Made by a program: the position numbers and the translations under genes. Of a stretch of 64,000 nt of DNA, positions 46,615-53,521 are shown piece by piece; the stretch's first letter is position 1; every line of letters starts with the position of its first letter. A model generated the notes under the pieces. That model did no database searches, had not been told where the DNA came from, and saw nothing but the letters and a program-made list of their open reading frames with translations. Source of the DNA: Mesorhizobium sp. NBSH29 (lineage in GTDB: Bacteria; Pseudomonadota; Alphaproteobacteria; Rhizobiales; Rhizobiaceae); NCBI RefSeq assembly GCF_015500055.1, contig NZ_CP045492.1:1808501-1872500 (forward strand). The letters are read 5' to 3'.

Positions 46615-47079
46615 CTAGCTTTTCGTCAGCACCGTCTCCAGTCCCTTCAACCCACTCTCCAGTTGCGTCCTTTCGCGCTGCGAGAGGCGCTCCAGCAAGG
46701 CACACTCATAGGCTTTGGCCAGCGGCACCAGTTCACGGTAAACGGCCATGCCGGCGCGGGTCAGCGTCAGCTTTTCGGCGCGGCGGTCTGCCGGGTCAGG
46801 CGTGCGGGTCAGCCAGCGCCGCCGTTCCAGTTCGGCCACCGCCCGGCTCACCTTGGTCTTGTGCATGGCCGATTGTTCGCCGATTGCTGTCGCCGTCATC
46901 GTGCCATGCTGGCCAAGCCCCGCCAGTGCGCGCCATTCGGGCCGGCTGAGCCCATGCCGGTCGCGGTAGATCTTTGAGAATTCGCGGCTGACAGCATCGG
47001 CCAGCCGGTTCAGCTGGTAGGGAAGAAACCCCTCCAGCGCCAGAACAGCTTCGTCCTCGACTGGTTTGTGCGTACTCAA
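46615..47079 (-). CDS. MarR-family regulator, probable HmgR
   Basis: A 154-residue winged helix-turn-helix regulator: NRLADAVSREFSKIYRDRHGLSRPEWRALAGL (dimer/entry helix), MTATAIGEQSAMHKTKVSRAVAELERRRWLTRTPDPADRRAEKLTLTRAG (recognition helix and wing). It is divergent from hmgA with 87 bases between, including inverted repeats, so it is likely the repressor of the homogentisate operon, as MarR-type HmgR proteins are in other proteobacteria. The start is a TTG at 47079 with AGAGAGAC upstream; no ATG would keep the whole domain. The inducer would be a pathway intermediate (inference). Confidence 0.85.
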   Translation of the reverse strand: MSTHKPVEDEAVLALEGFLPYQLNRLADAVSREFSKIYRDRHGLSRPEWRALAGLGQHGTMTATAIGEQSAMHKTKVSRAVAELERRRWLTRTPDPADRRAEKLTLTRAGMAVYRELVPLAKAYECALLERLSQRERTQLESGLKGLETVLTKS

Positions 47080-47100
47080 GCTGTCTCTCTGGCGTTGATA

Positions 47101-47140
47101 GTTACATTCTCAATTGTTACAGTTGCAACCAATTGAGGTC
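47101..47140. promoter_or_regulatory. Operator region between the MarR gene and hmgA
   Basis: CTCAATTG (47109-47116) and CAATTGAG (47130-47137) are perfect inverted arms 13 bases apart, and GTTGCAAC (47122-47129) is a nested palindrome; GTTACA appears twice. Such nested dyads suit a MarR dimer controlling both divergent genes. Confidence 0.6.
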
Positions 47141-47166
47141 AACAACGCTGCCATGGGAGCAACGCC

Positions 47167-48480
47167 ATGAGCCACACATACATGCCCGGTTTCGGCAATG
47201 ATTTTGAAACCGAAAGCTTGCCCGGCGCGCTGCCACAGGGGCAGAACTCGCCGCAGCGACCTGCCTACGGTCTTTATGCCGAGCAGCTTTCCGGTTCGCC
47301 CTTCACCGCCCCGCGTGGCACCAATGAGCGCTCATGGCTCTACCGCATCCGCCCCAGCGTCAAGCATCATGGGCGCTTTTCACCGCTGAACCTTTCGCAG
47401 TGGAAAACCGCGCCCGTGCAGGAAAATCATGATTTGCCACTCGGCCAGATGCGCTGGGACCCAATGCCTTTGCCAGTTACGCCAACAGATTTCATCACCG
47501 GCATGGCCACCATGACAACGGCTGGTGATTGCGCTGGCCAGTCGGGTATGGCCGCGCATCTCTATGTCGCCAATACGGACATGGTGGACGATCATTTTTT
47601 CAATGCCGATGGCGAATTGCTGGTTGTGCCGCAACAGGGTGGCCTGCGCTTCCTGACAGAAATGGGCATTATCGAAGTCCAGCCGGGCGAAATCTGCGTC
47701 CTGCCGCGCGGCCTCACCTTCCGTGTCGAGCTGATGGATGGCCCTGCACGCGGCTATGTCTGCGAAAATTATGGCGCAAAGCTCACGCTGCCCGATCGTG
47801 GTCCCATCGGCGCCAACTGTCTGGCCAACCCGCGTGATTTCAAAACACCCGTCGCATGGTTCGAAGACAGCGACCGCCCCTGCCGCCTCATCGTCAAATG
47901 GTGTGGCCGCTTTTATGACACCCGGCTTGAAGCGTCCCCACTGGATGTTGTGGCGTGGCACGGCAATTACGCGCCTTATAAATATGATCTTTCAACCTTC
48001 TCGCCCGTTGGCGCGATATTGTTTGATCACCCAGACCCATCCATCTTCACCGTTCTCACGGCTCCCAGTGGCGAGGAGGGGACAGCCAATATTGATTTCG
48101 TCATCTTCCCGCCGCGCTGGAATGTTGCTGAAAACACGTTCCGCCCCCCCTGGTATCACCGCAACATCATGTCGGAATTCATGGGGCTTATCCGCGGTCA
48201 ATATGATGCCAAGGAAAAGGGTTTCGTGCCCGGCGGCGTCAGCTTGCACAATATGATGCTGGCACATGGGCCGGATGCAGAGGGTTATCAGAAAGCCAGC
48301 ACGGTCGAGCTGAAGCCGCAAAGGCTTGAAAACACCATGGCCTTCATGTTCGAGACCCGCTTCCCGCAGATGCTGACCAGCTTTGCCGCGCAGGCGCCCT
48401 TCCGTCAGGATGATTACATCGACTGCTGGACCGACCTGAAAAAGCGCTTCAACGGCACGCCGGAGGGCGACTGGAGCTGA
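47167..48480 (+). CDS. hmgA: Homogentisate 1,2-dioxygenase
   Basis: HmgA opens the ring of homogentisate with O2 to maleylacetoacetate, using Fe(II). The 437 residues match the family along their length: [75 protein letters not shown], and the Fe-ligand region [30 protein letters not shown]. Start ATG 47167 has GGGAGCAACGCC upstream. It heads the hmgA-fahA-MBL-DinB run controlled by the divergent MarR gene. Confidence 0.98.
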   Translation: MSHTYMPGFGNDFETESLPGALPQGQNSPQRPAYGLYAEQLSGSPFTAPRGTNERSWLYRIRPSVKHHGRFSPLNLSQWKTAPVQENHDLPLGQMRWDPMPLPVTPTDFITGMATMTTAGDCAGQSGMAAHLYVANTDMVDDHFFNADGELLVVPQQGGLRFLTEMGIIEVQPGEICVLPRGLTFRVELMDGPARGYVCENYGAKLTLPDRGPIGANCLANPRDFKTPVAWFEDSDRPCRLIVKWCGRFYDTRLEASPLDVVAWHGNYAPYKYDLSTFSPVGAILFDHPDPSIFTVLTAPSGEEGTANIDFVIFPPRWNVAENTFRPPWYHRNIMSEFMGLIRGQYDAKEKGFVPGGVSLHNMMLAHGPDAEGYQKASTVELKPQRLENTMAFMFETRFPQMLTSFAAQAPFRQDDYIDCWTDLKKRFNGTPEGDWS

Positions 48481-48574
48481 TCGCCCACACCTAAACTGGC
48501 GCCGCGTCTTGACGGGCGCGCCTGATAAGCTTGTTGTGTCCATGTCGAAATACGGCACGGGGAGGAATGAAAAT

Positions 48575-49600
48575 ATGAAACTAGCCACACTCAAGAACGG
48601 CACGCGCGATGGCAAACTGGTCGTCGTCTCCAATGACCTGACACGCTGCACCGACGCATCCTTTCTGGCATCGACACTACAGGCCGCTCTTGATGACTGG
48701 GCGCGCGTTGCGCCGCATCTGGCAGCCCTTGCTGAAAGCCTCAATCATGGTTCGGTGCCCGCCGAGCGCTTCCATGAGCATGACGCCATGTCGCCGTTGC
48801 CACGCGCCTATCAGTGGGCCGATGGTTCAGCCTACGTCAATCACGTCGAACTGGTGCGCAAGGCGCGCGGTGCCGAAATGCCGGCCAGCTTCTGGGAAGA
48901 TCCGCTGATGTATCAGGGCGGCTCCGACACGTTTCTTGGGCCGCGTGATCCTATCCGCATGGCCGATGAAGCCTATGGCATCGACATGGAAGGCGAGGTT
49001 GCCGTGATTGTGGATGATGTGCCAATGGGTGCCACGCGCGAACAGGCGCAAGCAGCCATTCGCCTTGTCATGCTGGTCAATGATGTGTCGCTGCGCGGGC
49101 TTATCCCGGCTGAACTCGGCAAGGGTTTTGGCTTCTTCCAGTCAAAGCCATCCTCGGCCTTTTCACCCGTCGCCGTCACGCCTGAAGAGCTTGGCGCGGC
49201 ATGGGATGGTGGCAAGCTTTCGCTGCCGCTCTCGGTTGATCTCAATGGAAAACCCTTTGGCCGCGCTGAAGCCGGCGTGGACATGACCTTCGATTTTCCG
49301 ACCCTGATTGCCCATGCCGCCAAAACCCGCGCGCTTGGCGCCGGCACCGTCATCGGCTCGGGCACCGTGTCCAACAAGCTGGATGGCGGCCCCGGCAAGC
49401 CGGTATCTGAGGGCGGCGTCGGCTATTCCTGCATCGCCGAAATCCGCATGATCGAAACCATCGCCGACGGCGCACCCAAAACCCCCTTCATGAAATTCGG
49501 TGACACCGTCCGCATCGAAATGAAAGACAAGTCGGGCCATTCCATTTTCGGCGCAGTCGAGCAGACGGTCGAAAAATACGAAAACGGAAAAGCAGCATAA
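48575..49600 (+). CDS. fahA: Fumarylacetoacetase (bacterial short type)
   Basis: FahA hydrolyses fumarylacetoacetate to fumarate and acetoacetate, the last step of tyrosine breakdown. The 341-residue protein has family motifs: YQGGSDTFLGPRDPIRMADEAYGIDMEGEVAVIVDDVPMG with the metal-binding acidic residues, MLVNDVSLRGLIPAELGKGFGFFQSKPSSAFSPVAVTPEELG, and SNKLDGGPGKPVSEGGVGYSCIAEIRMIE. ATG 48575 follows GGGGAGGAATGAAAAT. The stop overlaps the next ATG (TAATG), so translation of the MBL-fold gene is coupled. Confidence 0.95.
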   Translation: MKLATLKNGTRDGKLVVVSNDLTRCTDASFLASTLQAALDDWARVAPHLAALAESLNHGSVPAERFHEHDAMSPLPRAYQWADGSAYVNHVELVRKARGAEMPASFWEDPLMYQGGSDTFLGPRDPIRMADEAYGIDMEGEVAVIVDDVPMGATREQAQAAIRLVMLVNDVSLRGLIPAELGKGFGFFQSKPSSAFSPVAVTPEELGAAWDGGKLSLPLSVDLNGKPFGRAEAGVDMTFDFPTLIAHAAKTRALGAGTVIGSGTVSNKLDGGPGKPVSEGGVGYSCIAEIRMIETIADGAPKTPFMKFGDTVRIEMKDKSGHSIFGAVEQTVEKYENGKAA

Positions 49601-50550
49601 TGGCTAAAGCATTCGCCTCCGCCGGCGACCTTTCGGAAAAGAAGATATCCTTCACCGAAGTTGGCCGCGATCTCTGGGCATTCACCGCCGAAGGTGACCC
49701 CAATACAGGGGTCATCATCGGTGATGACAGTGTCATGGTGGTGGATGCACAGGCCACGCCGCGCCTTGCCGGTCAGGTGATGGAAAAGATCCGCACCGTC
49801 ACCGACAAGCCGGTCAAATATGTGGTGCTCACCCATTATCACGCCGTGCGTGTGCTGGGCGCATCGGCCTATGGCGCGTCTGAAATCATCATGTCGCAAA
49901 AGGCCCGCTCCATGGTGGTCGAACGCGGGCAGGAGGATTGGGATTCAGAATTCCAGCGTTTTCCGCGCCTCTTTCAAGGCCATGAATCCATCCCCGGCCT
50001 GACATGGCCAACGCTCACCTTCGATGATCGCATGACGCTTTATCTTGGCAAGCGCCGGGTTGACCTGTCCTTCCTTGGCCGCGCCCACACGGCGGGCGAT
50101 ATCGTTGCCCATGTGCCAGATGAGAACGTCATGTTCACCGGCGACATCGTCGAATATCACTCCGCCTGCTATTGCGGCGACGGGCATTTCAACGATTGGG
50201 CTGGAACGCTCGCCGCCGTCAAAGCCTATGATCTGGCGGCCATCGCGCCCGGTCGCGGCGATGCGCTGGTCGGCTCGAAAATGGTCAATGCAGCACTCGC
50301 CAATACGGCAGATTTCGTCCGTTCCACCTACCGCCCGGTCGCACGTGTCGCGCAGGGCGGCGGCACGCTCAAACAGGCATGGGATGCCTGCCGCGCAGAG
50401 TGCGATCCCAAATTCTCAGACTACGCCATCTATGAACATTGCCTGCCCTTCAATGTCGCCCGCGCCTATGATGAAGCGCTCGGCATAGACACCCCACGCA
50501 TCTGGACCGCCGAACGCGACCGCCAGATGTGGGATGCCTTGCAGGGTTAG
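49600..50550 (+). CDS. MBL-fold protein in the homogentisate operon, incomplete metal site
   Basis: A 316-residue metallo-beta-lactamase-fold protein. The usual HxHxDH motif reads H79-Y-H81-A-V83-R84 (LTHYHAVRVLGASAYGA): both first histidines remain but the Asp and third His are replaced. Later elements are kept: LGRAHTAGDIVAHVPDENVMFTGDIVEYH, holding the next His and the bridging-Asp position. One metal at most may bind, or the site may have changed use. A C-terminal part has three Cys (DACRAECDPKF...YEHCLPF). The start overlaps the fahA stop, so it belongs to the pathway operon; its reaction is unknown to me. Confidence 0.85.
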   Translation: MAKAFASAGDLSEKKISFTEVGRDLWAFTAEGDPNTGVIIGDDSVMVVDAQATPRLAGQVMEKIRTVTDKPVKYVVLTHYHAVRVLGASAYGASEIIMSQKARSMVVERGQEDWDSEFQRFPRLFQGHESIPGLTWPTLTFDDRMTLYLGKRRVDLSFLGRAHTAGDIVAHVPDENVMFTGDIVEYHSACYCGDGHFNDWAGTLAAVKAYDLAAIAPGRGDALVGSKMVNAALANTADFVRSTYRPVARVAQGGGTLKQAWDACRAECDPKFSDYAIYEHCLPFNVARAYDEALGIDTPRIWTAERDRQMWDALQG

Positions 50551-50575
50551 AGATTGACGAAGGGGGAAATGACCA

Positions 50576-51112
50576 TTGGATCTGCTTGCCCATAATCGTG
50601 CCATGGCCCGCAACAACCGCTGGTCAAACGACCGGCTTTTTGCGGCGCTGACCAAGCTTCAGCCCGGCGAGTTCGAGGCCCCGCGTGTGTCGTTCTTCCC
50701 CTCCATTGCGCAAACGCTGAACCATCTTCTGGCGGTCGACCATCTCAATTTGGATTTTCTGGAAGAGGGACCGCTGGGTGCCAGCGCCTATGATCGGTTT
50801 CAGCCCTTCAGGGATGTCGCGGCACTGGCCGCCGCTCAAGCCGCTGCCGACCAGCGCCTGCTCGCCTTTTGCGACGCACTTACAGCTACCGATCTGCCCC
50901 GCCGCGTCGCTACCGACCGCCGCGAAGATGGCAGCATCCCCGAACGCATCGGTGATCTTCTGGCGCATCTGTTCATCCACCAGACCCACCATCGCGGCCA
51001 GGCCCACGCCATGCTGTCGGGCACGTCCGTCAAACCGCCGCAGCTCGACGAATTCTTTCTCGACTACGATCTCGCGTTCCGCCGCGACGAAGTCGAGCGT
51101 CTGGGCCTGTGA
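50576..51112 (+). CDS. DinB-superfamily protein, candidate isomerase in the homogentisate operon
   Basis: A 178-residue four-helix-bundle protein of the DinB superfamily. The likely metal triad is His50 (TLNHLLAVDHLN) plus His135 and His139 (HLFIHQTHHRGQAHAML), as in DinB/YfiT relatives, which include thiol-dependent S-transferases and the mycothiol-dependent maleylpyruvate isomerase. It lies 25 bases behind the MBL gene in the hmgA-fahA run. The start is TTG 50576 (LDLLAHNRAMARNNRWSNDRLF) with AGGGGG nine bases upstream; ATG 50603 is an alternative that would shorten helix one. The function is not proven; a role in maleylacetoacetate isomerisation is discussed among the findings. Confidence 0.85.
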   Translation: MDLLAHNRAMARNNRWSNDRLFAALTKLQPGEFEAPRVSFFPSIAQTLNHLLAVDHLNLDFLEEGPLGASAYDRFQPFRDVAALAAAQAAADQRLLAFCDALTATDLPRRVATDRREDGSIPERIGDLLAHLFIHQTHHRGQAHAMLSGTSVKPPQLDEFFLDYDLAFRRDEVERLGL

Positions 51113-51122
51113 AATGGAAGCC

Positions 51123-51497
51123 TCACACACAGACCACATCATAGCGCGCAAACGCCGGGTCAGCGGTCACGATTGTCAGCCCCTCGATCTGCGCCTGTGC
51201 GATGAGCAGGCGGTCAAACGGGTCGCGGTGATGCAGCGGCAGCGCGCTGGTGTGCATGGCATGCTGCGGCAGGATGGGCAAAATTTCCACGTCGCTGTCC
51301 TCGATAATGGAAAGCAGCCGGGGTGGCACGGTCAGCTTGCCAAGCGAGACCTTTATCGAGATCTCCCAAAGGCTGGCAACGCTCACAAATTTCGGCGCGT
51401 CGCCGCTCATCAAAGCGGCATGGCTGGCCGACAATCTGCTGTCAGCCGAAAGATCCCAGAGCAGAATATGCGTGTCGATCAGGTAGCGCGTGCTCAC
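51123..51497 (-). CDS. PIN-domain toxin (VapC family)
   Basis: A 124-residue PIN ribonuclease-type toxin. Acidic metal ligands are in place: D8 (YLIDTHILLWDLS), E45 (ASLWEISIK), D95 (HHRDPFDRLLIAQA) and D113 (TIVTADPAF). The start is a GTG that overlaps the antitoxin stop by four bases, the normal toxin-antitoxin arrangement. The DTHILLWDL and DPFDRLLIAQA motifs are those of the PIN subgroup paired with Phd/YefM antitoxins. RNA target unknown. Confidence 0.92.
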   Translation of the reverse strand: MSTRYLIDTHILLWDLSADSRLSASHAALMSGDAPKFVSVASLWEISIKVSLGKLTVPPRLLSIIEDSDVEILPILPQHAMHTSALPLHHRDPFDRLLIAQAQIEGLTIVTADPAFARYDVVCV

Positions 51498-51754
51498 CGT
51501 GTATATTCATCCCATTCCGTCCCCAGCGCATCGAAATCAGGTGCGATTTTGATTTCTCCCTTGAGCGCGCCATGCAGCTTCTTGCGCGGCTTGCTATCGG
51601 CGCTGGGCGTAAGCTCGGCCACCGGCCTGCCATGGCGGGTCAGCACAATGCGCTCCCCCGCTTCCGCACGCCGCACAAGATCAGCGAAGCGCGCCTTGGC
51701 GTCCGCAATCGATATCGTTTCCGGGTCTTTCTCGAACGAAGCTGGCGCGGTCAT
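51494..51754 (-). CDS. Phd/YefM-family antitoxin
   Basis: An 86-residue antitoxin: DNA-binding N-terminal part with IADAKARFADLVRRAEAGERIVLTRHGRPVAEL (typical Phd fold), and a C-terminal tail (IKIAPDFDALGTEWDEYTR) that would wrap the PIN toxin. It precedes the toxin on the same strand with a four-base overlap, and its start lies next to a palindromic operator at 51759-51790, so autoregulation is expected. Start ATG 51754. Confidence 0.92.
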   Translation of the reverse strand: MTAPASFEKDPETISIADAKARFADLVRRAEAGERIVLTRHGRPVAELTPSADSKPRKKLHGALKGEIKIAPDFDALGTEWDEYTR

Positions 51755-51758
51755 CAGA

Positions 51759-51790
51759 TATGGTCCTTATGACCATAAAGTAGGTCATAA
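51759..51790. promoter_or_regulatory. Overlapping palindromes upstream of the Phd-VapC pair
   Basis: TTATGACC (51767-51774) and GGTCATAA (51783-51790) form a perfect 8-bp inverted repeat 8 bases apart. Within it TATGGTC (51759-51765) and GACCATA (51771-51777) form a second one. Three GGTC/GACC half-sites suggest cooperative binding by the toxin-antitoxin complex. Confidence 0.7.
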
Positions 51791-51865
51791 TTGCGATCAG
51801 AGCAAGCTCTGATGCCCCTCCAAATGTCCGCGCACCGTTGCATCACAACAACGTTCAACCTTCCC

Positions 51866-53062
51866 TCAAGCATTGCCTTCAAGGATCAGCCGCAGCGTCT
51901 CGCGGAAGCGGTCAGCGCCGTGCTCGTCGCTCAGGCGTCGGTGTGCCGCGTCGCGTACGGTGCTCCAGAGAGCCTTATCCTGATGAAGCGAAATCGCCGA
52001 TTGGGCGAATGCCTCAGGCGCGTCGTCAGCCAGCATCTCCGCACCGGGGGTAAAACCCAATTGGCGCGCCATCAGATGGCTGCCCACGCAAGGCAGCCCC
52101 GCCGCCGCGGCTTCGATGATCTTGGTCGGGATCCCGGCGGCGTAGCGGACAGGCGCGATGAACACGCGGTTGCTGTCATAATACTCTGTCAAATCCTCAG
52201 CCGGCCCGTTGATCCGCACGCCCGGAAGTTCAAACTCCTGATGCTCGGCATGGATGTTGCCGACAATTGTCAAAGTGGCGTCCGGCAGCGCCTGCCTGAT
52301 CAGGGGCCAACATTCCTGCAGGAACCAAACAAGCCCATCCCAGTTGGGCGCTTCCTTTTCCAAAAGGCGTCCGACGAACAGGAAACCGCCCCTCTTGCTG
52401 AACGCGCGCTTGTTAAGCTTCACAGCCGCGACCGGATGGCTGAGCACGTGGACCCGAGGGGCGGCTTCGGCCAGATGCTCCCGAAACATCAAAGCCTCTG
52501 TCGGCGACACACAGGCAATTGCATCGGCACCTATGGACAGGGCCACTTCCCGCCCGATCAAGGCATCCGCTGTTTGAGAAGAAATCGTAACCCCGTCCAG
52601 CCGCAGCCGCTCCAGGTCGCGCACCGCAAACAACGCCTCGGCATCGTAGATCAGCCGTGTACCGCTCGCCTTCAGGATCTCAAACCCGCCATCCTCGCCA
52701 AAGGCCTGCATGTTGTGAGGACGGCTGATAAGGATTGTCTCGAAGTCCCCCGCATGGTCGCTGAGAAAAGGCACCAGCCCGGCATGTCCCTCTCCGACAA
52801 TGACATCGACAGTCCCTGGGATTTCATGGCGCGCAGCCACCCAGTCCGTCCCGGCGTGGCTGGTGACGTACAAGGTTACGTGCCACCCCATCGCGATAGC
52901 GCCGAGCATGATCTGTTGTGCACGCGGAAAACCGGCACCCAGTGCGACAAGCGGCACCGCATCATCCACGATCAGCAGCCGGCGCTGGCGCGATATGGGG
53001 CGCGGGCGCACGATTTTGCGGATGACAATGGGCGCAACCGGCTCAGGCGGCGCGACCGGCAT
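51866..53062 (-). CDS. GT4-type glycosyltransferase, possibly 5'-frameshifted
   Basis: A 398-residue cytoplasmic glycosyltransferase. N-terminal acceptor half: RLLIVDDAVPLVALGAGFPRAQQIMLGAIAMGWHVTLYV; C-terminal donor half: GGFLFVGRLLEKEAPNWDGLVWFLQECWPLIRQALPDATLTIVGN and VFIAPVRYAAGIPTKIIEAAAAGLPCVGS, with the conserved Glu of GT4 enzymes. The annotated ATG 53062 begins in a Pro/Val-rich linker (MPVAPPEPVAPIVIRK). A 53-residue basic, helix-like reading lies just upstream in another frame, so the true N-terminus may be longer and broken by one base (see 53043-53204). It is flanked by the toxin-antitoxin pair and the aromatic hydroxylase; no glycan cluster is nearby. Substrate unknown. Confidence 0.8.
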   Translation of the reverse strand: MPVAPPEPVAPIVIRKIVRPRPISRQRRLLIVDDAVPLVALGAGFPRAQQIMLGAIAMGWHVTLYVTSHAGTDWVAARHEIPGTVDVIVGEGHAGLVPFLSDHAGDFETILISRPHNMQAFGEDGGFEILKASGTRLIYDAEALFAVRDLERLRLDGVTISSQTADALIGREVALSIGADAIACVSPTEALMFREHLAEAAPRVHVLSHPVAAVKLNKRAFSKRGGFLFVGRLLEKEAPNWDGLVWFLQECWPLIRQALPDATLTIVGNIHAEHQEFELPGVRINGPAEDLTEYYDSNRVFIAPVRYAAGIPTKIIEAAAAGLPCVGSHLMARQLGFTPGAEMLADDAPEAFAQSAISLHQDKALWSTVRDAAHRRLSDEHGADRFRETLRLILEGNA

Positions 53063-53204
53063 TGGAACCTCTACGGCGACAGGGCACCGGTGCCCTGCTG
53101 TCCCTGACCAGAGCCCGCAGGCGCATCTTCACCGAGCCTGGCACGATGATAGACAGGGTGCGCCGAACGCCTCTCAAAAGATACCGTCGCAATCTATGGC
53201 CCAT
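53043..53204 (-). pseudogene. Out-of-frame segment that may be the lost N-terminus of the glycosyltransferase gene
   Basis: From ATG 53204 the minus strand reads MGHRLRRYLLRGVRRTLSII, VPGSVKMRLRALVRDSRAPVP and then CRRRGSNAGRAA and a stop, overlapping the start at 53062. The basic helix-like part fits an N-terminal extension, and the other frame upstream of 53062 continues its Pro/Val-rich linker (PVAVEVP). A single extra base near 53080-53097, where the palindrome CAGGGCACCGGTGCCCTG sits, would join them. A sequencing error or a coupled leader are alternatives. Confidence 0.4.
53080..53097. repeat. Perfect 18-bp palindrome near the glycosyltransferase start
   Basis: CAGGGCACCGGTGCCCTG is fully self-complementary. 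It is 18 bases before ATG 53062 on the minus strand. It could be an operator, or mark the place where a base was gained or misread. Confidence 0.5.
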
Positions 53205-53521
53205 GATGATGTGTCACCATCTGCCGCTAGGGCGGCGCATCGCGCCGGCCACAAGCCTGAAGTGGCATTTTTTCAGAACGATTTCCAGCTTGCACCCCCG
53301 CGTCCGCTGTTCGTCGAAGCGGACCGGCCCCAATGGTGCCATGAGCCCTGTTTCATGCAACCCACTGGCGTAGAGCTTGCGCAAAAGCAAGCTGCACCAC
53401 AGTGGAATAGTCCAACGTCACATAGACTTTTCTTGGGTGCAATTGCAGCGGTACACGCAAACTGCGCAACCGGTTTGGGGTTCAAAATGCTCGCCGCGCT
53501 CTCACCGTCTCGGACCTGACC
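53205..53521. other. Gap in front of the aromatic hydroxylase
   Basis: These 317 bases hold no gene that I can support. They should contain the hydroxylase promoter; no clear -35/-10 pair or operator is recognised. Confidence 0.4.
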
